Positions 33,777 to 42,484 of a stretch of DNA of 64,000 nucleotides are shown in pieces (position 1 is the stretch's first letter; each line of letters begins with the position of its first letter). Location of the stretch: positions 1,922,001-1,986,000 of the forward strand of contig NZ_JANADR010000001.1 in assembly GCF_024199925.1 (NCBI RefSeq), written 5' to 3'. A model generated the notes under the pieces. It saw only the letters and a list, made by a program, of their open reading frames with translations, ran no database searches and had not been told where the DNA came from. The stretch is from Bradyrhizobium sp. CCGUVB1N3. Lineage in GTDB: Bacteria; Pseudomonadota; Alphaproteobacteria; Rhizobiales; Xanthobacteraceae. The translations under genes and the position numbers were made by a program.

Positions 33777-35018
33777 ATGGCATCATCCGAAATCACGCTC
33801 GAGGCCGTGCCTTCCATTGGCGATGTTTTCGCTGAGGATTGGGACGCTTGCGCCAATCCTGCTCGTGTCTGCAATGGCAAGGACGCGGGAACCTCATCCG
33901 GGCTATCCGGCACCTCCATCGCACTTTCAAAGCCCGCCTATAACCCCTTTGTTTCCCATGCCTTTTTGTCGGCGGCGGAGAATTCAGGTTCGGCGACGGC
34001 GCGCACCGGCTGGGGGCCGTGGCACCTCGTTGCCAAGCTCGATGGCCGCGTCGCGGGCGTCGTGCCCTGCTATCTGAAATCGCATTCGCAGGGCGAGTAC
34101 GTCTTCGACCGCGGTTGGGCGGATGCCTATCAGCGCGCCGGTGGGCGCTACTATCCGAAGCTCCAGGTCTCGGTTCCCTTCACGCCGGCGACCGGCCCGC
34201 GCCTTCTGATCCGCGAGGGCGTCGATCGCGAGCGCATTGCCTCTGCCCTGGCGAGCGGGCTGATCGCGTTGTGCGGGGTGAGCAAGGCCTCCTCGGTGCA
34301 CGTCACCTTCGCGCGCGAGGCCGAATGGAAGCTGCTCGCCGAGCACGGTTTCCTGCAACGGACCGACCAGCAGTTCCACTGGCACAACGAGGGCTTCGCG
34401 ACCTTCGACGACTTCCTCGCCACCCTGAATTCGCGCCACCGCAAATCGATCAAGCGCGAGCGGCGCGATGCGCTTGCCGCCGGCATCAGCATCCACTGGC
34501 TGACCGGCAGCGACATCACCGAGGAGGCCTGGGACGCGTTCTTCGACTTCTACATGGAAACCGGCTCGCGCAAATGGGGCCGGCCCTATCTGACGCGAGA
34601 ATTCTTCTCGCTGATCGGCGAGACCATGAGCAACGACGTGCTCCTGGTGATGGCCCGCCGCAATCACCGCTGGATCGCGGGCGCCATCAACTTCATCGGC
34701 TCGGACACGCTGTTCGGTCGCAACTGGGGCGCGATCGAGCATCATCCGTTCCTGCATTTCGAGGTCTGCTACTATCAGGCGATCGATTTTGCGATCAAAC
34801 ACGGCCTGAAGCATGTCGAGGCCGGCGCACAAGGCGACCACAAGATCGCACGCGGCTACCTTCCGCGAACGACGCATTCGGCGCATTTCATCGCCGATCC
34901 CGGCCTGCGCCGTGCCATCGACGATTACCTCAAGCGCGAACGTGCCTATGTCGCGGAAGCTGGTCGCGAACTTGCCGAATTGGGCCCGTTCCGAAAAGCC
35001 GCCGAAGAGGCGCCTTGA
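33777..35018 (+). CDS. FemAB/GNAT-fold acyltransferase-like protein (COG3146 type)
   Basis: 413 residues related to the peptidoglycan-biosynthesis/FemAB-like N-acyltransferase group conserved in proteobacteria. Signatures are NPFVSHAFLSAAENSGS, YLKSHSQGEYVFDRGWADAYQRAG, the acceptor region LNSRHRKSIKRERR and FEVCYYQAIDFAI...EAGAQGDHKIARG near the end. The substrate is not established. The first 55 residues contain a low-complexity Ser/Gly insert (KDAGTSSGLSGTSIALS) and the start has only a weak ribosome site, so the true N-terminus is uncertain. Confidence 0.85.
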   Translation: MASSEITLEAVPSIGDVFAEDWDACANPARVCNGKDAGTSSGLSGTSIALSKPAYNPFVSHAFLSAAENSGSATARTGWGPWHLVAKLDGRVAGVVPCYLKSHSQGEYVFDRGWADAYQRAGGRYYPKLQVSVPFTPATGPRLLIREGVDRERIASALASGLIALCGVSKASSVHVTFAREAEWKLLAEHGFLQRTDQQFHWHNEGFATFDDFLATLNSRHRKSIKRERRDALAAGISIHWLTGSDITEEAWDAFFDFYMETGSRKWGRPYLTREFFSLIGETMSNDVLLVMARRNHRWIAGAINFIGSDTLFGRNWGAIEHHPFLHFEVCYYQAIDFAIKHGLKHVEAGAQGDHKIARGYLPRTTHSAHFIADPGLRRAIDDYLKRERAYVAEAGRELAELGPFRKAAEEAP

Positions 35019-35068
35019 CGGCTTCTCTTGGGTGATGACAGTAAGGCCGCAACTTCAGGAGCAGCCGC

Positions 35069-35497
35069 ATGAGCGCCTACGATCCCAACAATGTCTTCGC
35101 GAAAATCCTGCGCGGCGAATTCCCCTGCTACAAGGTCTATGAGGACGAGCACGTGCTCGCGTTCCTCGACATCATGCCACGCTCGCCCGGCCATACGCTG
35201 GTCATCCCGAAAGCCCCTGCCCGCAACATCCTCGACATCAGGCCGGACGACTACGCCCATGTCGCGCGCGGCGCGCACAAGATCGCAGCCGCCGCGATGA
35301 AGGCCTTCGACGCCGACGGCATCACCGTGCAGCAGTTCAACGAGCCCGCCGGCGGACAGGTCGTGTTTCACCTGCACATGCATGTGATGCCGCGCCACGA
35401 CGGTGTCGCACTGCTGCCGCCCGCGAGCCGCAAGGAAGACGGCAAGGTGCTGGAAGAGCACGCGGCGAATCTGATCGCGGCGTTGAAGCAAGCCTAA
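35069..35497 (+). CDS. HIT family hydrolase
   Basis: 142-residue histidine-triad protein of the Hint/HinT branch that cleaves nucleoside phosphoramidates or AMP-linked substrates. The active-site triad is HLHMHVMPR, and the N-terminal NVFAKILRGEFPCYKVYEDE and GHTLVIPK motifs are standard. CAGGAG precedes the ATG. It is 50 bases after the acyltransferase gene and in the same direction. Confidence 0.94.
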   Translation: MSAYDPNNVFAKILRGEFPCYKVYEDEHVLAFLDIMPRSPGHTLVIPKAPARNILDIRPDDYAHVARGAHKIAAAAMKAFDADGITVQQFNEPAGGQVVFHLHMHVMPRHDGVALLPPASRKEDGKVLEEHAANLIAALKQA

Positions 35498-35520
35498 CTC
35501 GCTCCGCATTGTCTACCGCC

Positions 35521-35566
35521 CGATGGATGCAGGCTCGCGACTTCGTCGCGCCCCGGAAATGACGAG
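35521..35566. repeat. Short dispersed repeat
   Basis: GGCTCGCGACTTCGTCGCGCC hairpin followed by CCGGAAATGACGAGG, between the convergent HIT and trmO genes; it probably also acts as a terminator. Confidence 0.5.
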
Positions 35567-35584
35567 GTGGAGACAGCGCGCTCC

Positions 35585-36076
35585 CTACTCTGTCTCGAAG
35601 TCCCCCGCCTGCGGTGCGGCGAGTGGCGTGAACTCGCAACGATCCGGCTTGATGTCGATCAGCGGCGTGTTGTCGATGCAGTCGAGGCCGCGCACCAGGA
35701 TCGTGTTGCCCTCGATGCCGACCAGCTTGACGATCGAGGTGCCGATCGGATTGGGCCGCACCGGCGAGCGCAGCGAGAACGTGCCGCGGGTCTTCTCGTT
35801 ATTCTTCGGGCTCTGCAGGATGATGTCGCGACGCGACCGGTCGAGCCAATAGAGCACCTCGAGATTGCTGTAGAAATCGACGCCCTTGATCGCCGGCACG
35901 AAGGGCTCGAAAATCTCCAGCCGGCACACCGGGCCGTCATGCCGTCCCTGCCGCGGCGTCTGAAGCCGCGAGGTCCAGGGCGTGCGGATCCGGCCGATGA
36001 AGACGAGGCCGGCATCCTGCGTCGCCGGCAGCTCGATCGCGACCTCACCTTCGCGGAGCTCATTTTCGCGAACCAT
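35585..36076 (-). CDS. trmO: tRNA m6t6A37 methyltransferase TrmO (TsaA family)
   Basis: 163 residues. Single-domain SAM-dependent methylase that adds a methyl group to t6A37 of certain tRNAs. FIGRIRTPW at the start, the LEVLYWLDRSRRD segment, SVRPNPIGTSIVKLVGIEGN-like core and LIDIKPD are the family's conserved blocks. It lacks the C-terminal extension of E. coli TrmO, as usual for rhizobial members. AAGGGA precedes the ATG. No neighbour suggests an additional role. Confidence 0.9.
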   Translation of the reverse strand: MVRENELREGEVAIELPATQDAGLVFIGRIRTPWTSRLQTPRQGRHDGPVCRLEIFEPFVPAIKGVDFYSNLEVLYWLDRSRRDIILQSPKNNEKTRGTFSLRSPVRPNPIGTSIVKLVGIEGNTILVRGLDCIDNTPLIDIKPDRCEFTPLAAPQAGDFETE

Positions 36077-36137
36077 TATTCATGTCCCTTGCTGTTCGAG
36101 CAGACTCTAGCCGATCAGCACACTGCAGCAAACACGA

Positions 36138-36250
36138 CTCTCTCCCCTCATCCTGAGGAGCGCGGAACGCGCGTCTCGAAGGATGAAGGCCACCAGCCGG
36201 GCCTGCATGGTTCGAGACGGCCGCTCCGCGGCCTCCTCACCATGAGGGGC
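36138..36250. repeat. Dispersed intergenic repeat (CATCCTGAGGAGCGC type)
   Basis: CTCATCCTGAGGAGCGCGG and a later GGCCTCCTCACCATGAGG form outer arms, with internal GTCTCGAAGGATGAAGG. Same family as 30594-30730. Confidence 0.7.
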
Positions 36251-36258
36251 AGCAGCAG

Positions 36259-36603
36259 CTAACCCAGCCACCACTTGCCGGCCAGCATGAACAGCTCGCC
36301 GGTGACGACGCCGGCAAAGGTCGAGCGACGGCTCAGCATGAAGACGATGAAGCCCGCGACCACCGCACCATAGCGCAAGACATCGGGCACGCTGGCGAGC
36401 GCGCCCGGCGGCTGGACCACAATCTGGGCGATAACGCCGGCCAGGATCGCGGTCGCCACCGCCCTCACCCAGACCAGCAGCTCCGAGCCCTCGTCGATAC
36501 CGCCGCCGAACCACAGGCCCAGCATGCGCCATATCTGGTTGGGAATAACGCCGGCCACGAACAGCACGGCAAGTGCATGCCAGTCGCCGATGAAGGCACT
36601 CAT
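36259..36603 (-). CDS. azlD: AzlD family branched-chain amino acid exporter subunit
   Basis: 114-residue membrane protein with four hydrophobic helices, the small partner of AzlC in the AzlCD exporters of branched-chain amino acids or analogues. AVLFVAGVIPNQIWRMLGLWF and the C-terminal GELFMLAGKWWLG are typical. The start overlaps the azlC stop (ATGA, 36600-36603), so the two are coupled. Last gene of the transglycosylase-azlC-azlD run. Confidence 0.88.
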   Translation of the reverse strand: MSAFIGDWHALAVLFVAGVIPNQIWRMLGLWFGGGIDEGSELLVWVRAVATAILAGVIAQIVVQPPGALASVPDVLRYGAVVAGFIVFMLSRRSTFAGVVTGELFMLAGKWWLG

Positions 36604-37427
36604 GCGCGCGCCTCCCGCCAGAAATGGACGCCATAAGCGATGGTGCCCGCCACGACACCGCTGACGAGGATGTCGAGGCCGCTGTTCATCCTCGCGGCCA
36701 GCGGATAGAGCACGAGCCCGAGCACCAGCGCGACGACATCGGCGATCTCCCGGCTGTTGCGCGCCGTCGAGAACAGGAACGACAACGGCGTGAGCAGCAG
36801 GATCGCCGCGCCCAGCGCCTGCGTGAGGTTGGCGGCGAGGACATAGCCGACGGTGTTGGCGGCCAGGCACACCGAGACGAGGCCGCAGCCGAGCCCGTGG
36901 ACGAAGGCAATCCGCCGCTCGCGCGGCACCTGCGGCAGGAAGCGGTGGCATTCGACCCACAGCGTCACGGCGGTGAGGTGCGCCGCGAAGATCAGCTCGC
37001 GCCGTTTTGTCGCCGGCGTGCGCATCAAGGGCAGGACCGACACCACCATCGGAAACAGGCGGATGGCGCTGACGGTGACGGCAATCGCCGACTGGATGAC
37101 GGTCGCCCCGGAGCCGAGCGTCGTGATCAGGATGATCTGCGCCGGCCCCGCCCAGACGAACAGCGTCGAGGCCAGCGCCCAGGCCAGGCTGAAATGCGTG
37201 TCATGCGCCAGCGCCCCGATGCCGAGATAGGTCACGAACAGCACGATGGTGAGGATGGTCTGCGTGATCGAGCGCAGCCCCCACGCAAAGGCGCGCCAAG
37301 GGCTGTGCCAGTCAGGCGAATCGAGCGGAGGAAGCGCCACGGGGAGCCGGGATGGGACGAGGAATCGTGACGGCATAACGGGGGATGCGGCGGCGCGCGT
37401 CAAGGAAGTGCGAGGCTGGGCTGGCAT
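36600..37427 (-). CDS. azlC: AzlC family amino acid permease
   Basis: 275 residues with a cytosolic N-terminal extension of about 45 residues and seven to eight helices. FVWAGPAQIILITTLGSGA, the AIRLFPMVVSVLPLMR loop and FVHGLGCGLVSVC define the family. It forms an exporter with AzlD. ATG 37427 has GGGAGG six bases upstream, and that site includes the stop of the lytic transglycosylase gene, so the genes are tightly linked. An internal start at 37376 is less well supported. Confidence 0.9.
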   Translation of the reverse strand: MPAQPRTSLTRAAASPVMPSRFLVPSRLPVALPPLDSPDWHSPWRAFAWGLRSITQTILTIVLFVTYLGIGALAHDTHFSLAWALASTLFVWAGPAQIILITTLGSGATVIQSAIAVTVSAIRLFPMVVSVLPLMRTPATKRRELIFAAHLTAVTLWVECHRFLPQVPRERRIAFVHGLGCGLVSVCLAANTVGYVLAANLTQALGAAILLLTPLSFLFSTARNSREIADVVALVLGLVLYPLAARMNSGLDILVSGVVAGTIAYGVHFWREARA

Positions 37428-37437
37428 GCGCGCCTCC

Positions 37438-38400
37438 CTACCCCGTCACGCCCCGGTTCTTCAGCACGAAGCAGGCGCCGCCGGCTTTGCGGATACGGTT
37501 GCAGAGATCATCCGCCTCTGGCCGCGTATCAGCGCCGATGCGCACCTGATAGAAGGCGTGGGTGCCGCGGCTGCGCATCACCGAGGAGAGCAAGCTCGGG
37601 TCGCGGTCACCGACCACCGAGCTCAGCCGCGTGACCGCGCGGGAATACATCGCGAGCGCCTTGTTGCGGTCGAAGCCGGCGGCGAGCTGCACGCCCCAGA
37701 TCTTGGCGGCGGCGAGCTCGACGTGCTGCTCCAGCCCTGCGACGAACGGGTTGGGCGCACGCTTGAGCAGCGCCATCAGCTCGCGGCAGCTCGTCGGCGG
37801 TGAGCTTTGCGGCGCCTTGCCACCGCGCCCGGCCGCAGCCCAGGCCTCGACCGTGGACCCTGTGATGGCCACCACGTAATTGCGGGTCTGCTCCGGCATG
37901 CCGCCGGTGCCGGCGAGCCATTCCTGCACCCGGCGCGGACCGGCATTGTAGGCGGCCGCCGCTAGCCCGAGATTGCCGAACTGGTTGCGCAGCTCGTTCA
38001 GGAACTCTGCCGATTTCGGCAACGCCTGCACGGGATTGAAGGGATCAAGCAGCCCGCGCTCGCTGGCGGTGCCGGGCATGAACTGCGCGATGCCCTGCGC
38101 GCGGTCGCCGCTGCGCGTCACCGGGCCCACCGCGTCGCTCTGGAACCGGCTTTCCTGCCAGATCACGCGGGCAAAGAATTCGAGCGGCAGGCTGGCATCG
38201 CGCGCCGCCGCTTCGATGATCAGGCAGATCGATTCCCGTGTGTCGCTCTCGCGCGCCGCCTCCGCGGGCTTTGCCGGCGGCATCGCGAGCTCCTCGACGC
38301 TCGGATGCACGACGGGACTCGGCTCATCCTCGGCCAGCGCCGGCGCGAGCAGAAGCAGCGCGGTGGCGGCCTGGCAGAGCGCATATCGGGCTCGTGTCAT
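37438..38400 (-). CDS. Lytic transglycosylase with C-terminal SPOR-like domain
   Basis: 320-residue exported murein hydrolase. Signal peptide MTRARYALCQAATALLLLAP. The SLT domain carries the catalytic Glu in VIWQESRFQSDAVG, then GIAQFMPGTA and AAAYNAGPRRVQEWL. The last 45 residues (HAFYQVRIGADTRPEADDLC and on) look like a SPOR domain, which would bind denuded septal peptidoglycan. The start is set at 38400, at the signal peptide; an upstream in-frame start at 38472 adds an unlikely extension. It is first in an operon with azlC and azlD, an unexpected pairing. Confidence 0.88.
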   Translation of the reverse strand: MTRARYALCQAATALLLLAPALAEDEPSPVVHPSVEELAMPPAKPAEAARESDTRESICLIIEAAARDASLPLEFFARVIWQESRFQSDAVGPVTRSGDRAQGIAQFMPGTASERGLLDPFNPVQALPKSAEFLNELRNQFGNLGLAAAAYNAGPRRVQEWLAGTGGMPEQTRNYVVAITGSTVEAWAAAGRGGKAPQSSPPTSCRELMALLKRAPNPFVAGLEQHVELAAAKIWGVQLAAGFDRNKALAMYSRAVTRLSSVVGDRDPSLLSSVMRSRGTHAFYQVRIGADTRPEADDLCNRIRKAGGACFVLKNRGVTG

Positions 38401-38435
38401 CGGCAGGGTACCGGCGATATCGGGCAGATCGGCCT

Positions 38436-38466
38436 TGAACTCCAAGGCCCTTGAACTCCAAGGCCA
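38436..38466. repeat. Short tandem direct repeat
   Basis: TTGAACTCCAAGGCC occurs twice back to back with a one-base difference in spacing, just upstream of the transglycosylase gene. Confidence 0.8.
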
Positions 38467-38511
38467 AGCCAACTAGCAACTGGCGGCATAATCAACGCAG
38501 GCCGGGGCGGA

Positions 38512-39150
38512 ATGGCAACAATCTATTTTGATCTCGACGGCACGCTGACCGATCCGAAACCGGGGATCACCCGCTCGATCCAGTACGCGCTGGAACGGCT
38601 CGGACAGCACGTCCCGAGCGAGGACGAATTGACCTGGTGCATCGGGCCGCCGCTGCATGCCAGCCTGAAGAAGCTCACCGGAACCGACGAGCTCGCCGAC
38701 CGGGCGCTGCTGCTGTATCGCGAGCGCTTTTCCGATGTCGGCCTGTTCGAGAACGAGGCGTATGGCGGGATCGCGGAGACCTTGGCTACGATCTCAGCGA
38801 CCGGCGCGCGCATGTTCGTCGCGACCAGCAAGCCGGCCGTCTATGCGAGCCGCATCGTCGATCATTTCGGCCTGCGGCGCTATTTCGAGCAGGTGTTCGG
38901 CTCCGAGCTCGACGGCACCCGCGTCGACAAGGGCGATCTGCTGCGCTACGCGCTCGACACCGCGAAGGTAGACCCGCAAACAGCGGTCATGATCGGCGAC
39001 CGCAGCCACGACGTGGTCGGCGCGCGCAAGAACGGCATGACCGCGATCGGCGTGCTCTATGGCTATGGCAGCGAGACCGAGCTCAGGGACGCCGGCGCGC
39101 ATCACATCTGCGCCGCGCACCCCGAGCTGCTCGCCCATTGCGTGGCATGA
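38512..39150 (+). CDS. HAD-superfamily phosphatase (phosphoglycolate phosphatase-like)
   Basis: 212-residue HAD subfamily IA hydrolase. Motif I is YFDLDGTLTDPK, motif II lies near VATSKPAVYA, motif III Lys in TRVDKGDL and motif IV in MIGDRSHDVVGARKNG. The cap domain is the helical C1 type of Gph. The real substrate may be another small phosphate ester. GGGGCGGA precedes the ATG. It is divergent from the transglycosylase and convergent with the aldoxime dehydratase gene. Confidence 0.9.
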   Translation: MATIYFDLDGTLTDPKPGITRSIQYALERLGQHVPSEDELTWCIGPPLHASLKKLTGTDELADRALLLYRERFSDVGLFENEAYGGIAETLATISATGARMFVATSKPAVYASRIVDHFGLRRYFEQVFGSELDGTRVDKGDLLRYALDTAKVDPQTAVMIGDRSHDVVGARKNGMTAIGVLYGYGSETELRDAGAHHICAAHPELLAHCVA

Positions 39151-39154
39151 GCCC

Positions 39155-40195
39155 TCAGGCGCCGACGGTCTCGACTGCCGCCAGCATGCCCGTCTTGGGA
39201 TGGCAGTTCAGATATTCGAAGAACTGCTCGTCCGCGGCCGCGACCGTGACCTCGTGATACAGCCGCAGCTTCGCTGACGGCCCGAGCGTCGAGAGGTATT
39301 TCATCGCCGCGCCAAAAATCCTGACGTGGGTCGGATGCGATTCCGCCCAGCGTTCCAGCGTGGCCAGACTCTTCCACCAGCTCTGGCCGTAGGATTTTTC
39401 ACTCGGTGTGCCGTCGGCTCCGAGCACGCGCATGTAGCGGTTGGCGTAGCAGCCAATGCTGAGCCCGTCGTCGCGCAAAAAGTCCATGCCCTCCCGCAGG
39501 ACCGGCTCGACGTCGTCGAGATAGAGCTTGCGCTCCGAGGTCTCCGTATCGCTCCAGTCCTGCCCGGAGCGGATCAGGCAGAGATTGTCGTGCGCCTTGA
39601 CCCGCAGCCGCGCGCCATCGCGGATTAGTTCGGGATCACCGCCGGGCGCCATCGCGTCCATCTGCGACAGCGGGATGCGGTCGCGCATCCCGCCCCAATA
39701 GGCGTGCTCCTGCACCTCGCCGCTCATGCCATCGGCAATCACGGCGACGCCTTCGGGCCGGCCGAGCGAGGAGAATAGCGTCTCGTGACGCGCAACCACC
39801 GGCCGCAGCACCTCGATGAAGGTGCCGATGCCCTCGCTCGCCTTCCCGGTCCAGGCCTCGCGCGCCGGTGCGAACCAGGCATCGAATCGCGCGATGTCGT
39901 CCCAATAGGCGACCGTGACGATGTTCGAATAACCGGCTTGATCGACATAGTGCGCCCGATCCCAATGTGAGGGACCGTCGCCTGCGGCAAAGCGCTCCGC
40001 GATGTGCGCCAGCGCCTCGGTCGCAGCCGCGGGGGTGCTGCCGCGATATTGTATGCCGAAATAGGCCATCACGACGCGGTTCACGGCCGGCTTGTAGCGC
40101 GCCACGAACGACGGATATGGCGGCTGATAGTCATCCGGAACGCGCTTGTGACGCGAGCGCACGGTCTCAAGATGCGAAGGAATTGCGGATTCCAT
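39155..40195 (-). CDS. oxd: Aldoxime dehydratase (phenylacetaldoxime dehydratase type)
   Basis: 346-residue heme enzyme that dehydrates aldoximes (R-CH=N-OH) to nitriles. It begins MESAIPSHLETVRSRHKRVP and shows the conserved blocks HWDRAHYVDQAGYSNIVTV and AYWGGMRDRIPLSQ. Near the C-terminus are the histidines expected to bind heme (ESHPTHVRIFG) and to act in catalysis (LRLYHEVTV). ATG 40195 is chosen since GGGAGGG lies 8 bases before it. It follows the nitrilase gene by 31 bases on the same strand, so aldoxime becomes nitrile becomes carboxylate within one operon. Confidence 0.93.
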   Translation of the reverse strand: MESAIPSHLETVRSRHKRVPDDYQPPYPSFVARYKPAVNRVVMAYFGIQYRGSTPAAATEALAHIAERFAAGDGPSHWDRAHYVDQAGYSNIVTVAYWDDIARFDAWFAPAREAWTGKASEGIGTFIEVLRPVVARHETLFSSLGRPEGVAVIADGMSGEVQEHAYWGGMRDRIPLSQMDAMAPGGDPELIRDGARLRVKAHDNLCLIRSGQDWSDTETSERKLYLDDVEPVLREGMDFLRDDGLSIGCYANRYMRVLGADGTPSEKSYGQSWWKSLATLERWAESHPTHVRIFGAAMKYLSTLGPSAKLRLYHEVTVAAADEQFFEYLNCHPKTGMLAAVETVGA

Positions 40196-40226
40196 GATCA
40201 TGCCCTCCCGAGTACGAGCGCGACAA

Positions 40227-41243
40227 TCAGCTCGCTGCCGCCGCGATGTCCGCGGGCTCGACGCTGTCGACCGGCAGCGCGAACTGCTCGACACGCTTGG
40301 AGGGCTTCTTGTTGAGCAGCAGCCGCGTGACGTCGGGCCGCGAATAGTGCCCGGCGGGATCGGCCGCGTTCTTGGCGACGCCGATGGCGCCGAGATCGAT
40401 CTCGGCGATCAGAAGCCCTTCCTGATCCGGCGCCAGCTTGTCGCCGATCTGGCTGCCGTCGGGTCCATAGATCGCGGCAAAGCCGCCGCCGGCATGCAAC
40501 AGCGCATGCTTGTCCGGCCGGTCGCAGAGCTCGTCGATCATCGCCTGCGAGACGGTCGCGCATGGCGCAAGCACGAAGCACGAGCCCTCCACCGCATAGA
40601 CGCGCGAGGCGGCGTTGTTGACTTCTGCTCCGAGGGCGGGCGCGAAGGGATCGTAGAGCGAGAAGCTCGGCCAGGACGCCACATGCACCTGCTCGTTCTG
40701 GGCGTACATCGCGTATTTCGACAGCGGCTGGAGATGCTCCCAGCAGCACAGCGCGCCGAGCCGTCCGATGTCGGCGCGGTCATGGACGGCAAGATCGCTG
40801 CCGTCGCCCTCGCCATAGACGGTGCGCTCGGCATGGGTCGGCCGCAGCTTGCGGCGCTTTGCGATGGTCTCGCCATCGGGCCCGATCAGCCATTGCGCGA
40901 TGTAGAGACTGCCGCCGTCGCGTTCGGAGAGCCCGATGACCGCGGTCAGGCCCGCCTTGCGCACGGCCTGCCGCAGCTTTTCGGCCTGCGGGCTGTCGTA
41001 GGCGAGCGAATTGTCGAAATAGCGCTGCACGAAGCCGCGGCCGATCGACCAGGCCGGCGAATCCAGCCAGATATGCCAGGGGTATCCGGGGATGAACACC
41101 TCCGGGAAGGCGATCAGCTTCGCGCCCTTGCTCGCGGCCTCCTCGATCAGCCCGATCGACTTATCGACCGACGCATCAAGGTCGAGCCAGGCCGGCGCCG
41201 CCTGCACCACCGCAACCCTGTATTTCGGATGTTCGATGCCCAT
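40227..41243 (-). CDS. Nitrilase
   Basis: 338-residue nitrilase-branch enzyme that hydrolyses nitriles to carboxylic acid and ammonia. The Glu-Lys-Cys triad can be placed at E48 (IAFPEVF), K132 (KRRKLRPTHAER) and C167 (LCCWEH). CWEH rather than CNDG-type context supports the nitrilase branch over amidases. ATG 41243 has GGAGGCGGGA upstream; longer in-frame starts reach into the regulatory gap. It is the first gene of the nitrilase-aldoxime dehydratase operon, divergent from an AraC regulator. Aromatic versus aliphatic preference is not readable. Confidence 0.93.
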   Translation of the reverse strand: MGIEHPKYRVAVVQAAPAWLDLDASVDKSIGLIEEAASKGAKLIAFPEVFIPGYPWHIWLDSPAWSIGRGFVQRYFDNSLAYDSPQAEKLRQAVRKAGLTAVIGLSERDGGSLYIAQWLIGPDGETIAKRRKLRPTHAERTVYGEGDGSDLAVHDRADIGRLGALCCWEHLQPLSKYAMYAQNEQVHVASWPSFSLYDPFAPALGAEVNNAASRVYAVEGSCFVLAPCATVSQAMIDELCDRPDKHALLHAGGGFAAIYGPDGSQIGDKLAPDQEGLLIAEIDLGAIGVAKNAADPAGHYSRPDVTRLLLNKKPSKRVEQFALPVDSVEPADIAAAAS

Positions 41244-41299
41244 TCCCGCCTCCATGCTCTCTAGGACGGGGCCGCTTTCCAGTTGATCGAAGGCCCAAG

Positions 41300-41321
41300 T
41301 CCGATGCAATCTTCCGATGCA
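41300..41321. promoter_or_regulatory. Direct-repeat candidate operator for the AraC regulator
   Basis: TCCGATGCA occurs at 41300-41308 and again at 41313-41321, 13 bases apart, in the 212-base gap between the divergent nitrilase and araC-type genes. Outer AGTTGAT copies flank the pair. Tandem half-sites in one orientation are what AraC-family proteins bind. Confidence 0.55.
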
Positions 41322-41455
41322 GTTGATTGGGCCACGGCCGGACGACGCTCGCTCGACCGTCACGGCACGAAAATTCGACCGGGACGGCGGTCCGGGATTT
41401 GCTTCCGGTGGGGCAAGCGCACGCAGCTTTCGGAATGTGAAAGGGAGGCCTGCCG

Positions 41456-42412
41456 ATGACCATCCAGTTCACCACGGACGGCAGCCCCGGATACCGGCGC
41501 CTGGCGCTCTGGCAGGACATCGTCTGCGACGTCTTCGTCGAGCTCGACTGCAAGTCGGATCTCGGCAACGCCTTCCGCGGCTCGGTGACGCAAGCCTCCC
41601 TTGGGCGCGCGGTCTGTTCGGATGTCTGCTCGGACCGTCAGCATGTCTTCCGTACGCCGTCGCGGATTGCGCGCTCGGATCTCGACTTCGTTCTCGTCGC
41701 GCTCGGCAATCAGGGCGTCGGCGGCGTCGTGCAGGACGGCCGCGAGACCGTGATCCATCCCGGCGAGTTCGCGCTCTACGACACCACGCGCCCCTATGAG
41801 CTGAAGTTCGATCACGCCTTCACGCAGACCATCTTCAAGGTGCCGCGCGAGATGCTGCAGCGGCGCCTCGGCGCCACCGAGGCGCTGACCGCGATTTCGT
41901 TCGGCGCGGACGCACCGCTGCAAAAGCTCGCCTACGATTTCATCTTCAAGCTTTGCCACAGCGCCGATCAGATCGATCCGCAGCACGCCGTCGCGCTCTC
42001 CGAGCAGGCGGTCGATCTCGTCGCCATGGTGCTGAGCGAACGGCTCGGCAAGATGTCGCCGCCCTCCTCGACGCATCGCTCGGCCCTGCTCTACCGGCTG
42101 AAGTCGCACATCCGCGGCCATCTCGCCGATCCCGATCTGTCGCTGTCGGACACTGCGGCCGCGCTTGGCATCTCGCCGCGCTATGTCAACGATCTCCTCA
42201 GCCAGGAGCACACCTCGTTCCAGCGTTACGTGCTTGCGGAGCGTCTTGCCCAGTGCCGGCGCGATCTCGCCTCGCCCGCTCTCGCAGGGCGTCAGGTCGG
42301 CGAGATTGCGTTCGCCTGGGGCTTCAACGACCTCTCGCATTTCGGCCGCGTCTTCCGCGAGCATTTCGGGATGTCGCCGCGCGACTTCCGGCAGAGCCAA
42401 TTGCCGCACTAG
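41456..42412 (+). CDS. AraC family transcriptional regulator
   Basis: 318 residues. The N-terminal AraC-binding-like sensing domain (HPGEFALYDTTRPYELKFD) belongs to the group that regulates nitrile/aldoxime or benzoate-type operons. The C-terminal double helix-turn-helix reads LSLSDTAAALGISPRYVNDLL and VGEIAFAWGFNDLSHFGRVF. AAGGGAGG precedes the ATG. Divergent orientation suggests it activates the nitrilase-aldoxime dehydratase operon in response to an aldoxime or nitrile. Confidence 0.92.
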   Translation: MTIQFTTDGSPGYRRLALWQDIVCDVFVELDCKSDLGNAFRGSVTQASLGRAVCSDVCSDRQHVFRTPSRIARSDLDFVLVALGNQGVGGVVQDGRETVIHPGEFALYDTTRPYELKFDHAFTQTIFKVPREMLQRRLGATEALTAISFGADAPLQKLAYDFIFKLCHSADQIDPQHAVALSEQAVDLVAMVLSERLGKMSPPSSTHRSALLYRLKSHIRGHLADPDLSLSDTAAALGISPRYVNDLLSQEHTSFQRYVLAERLAQCRRDLASPALAGRQVGEIAFAWGFNDLSHFGRVFREHFGMSPRDFRQSQLPH

Positions 42413-42484
42413 ACTGGAAATGATTTGATGCTTTGCGCCAATCTCGCGGTCCGTTTTCGTGCAGGGACCGGTCGGCTATTCCTG

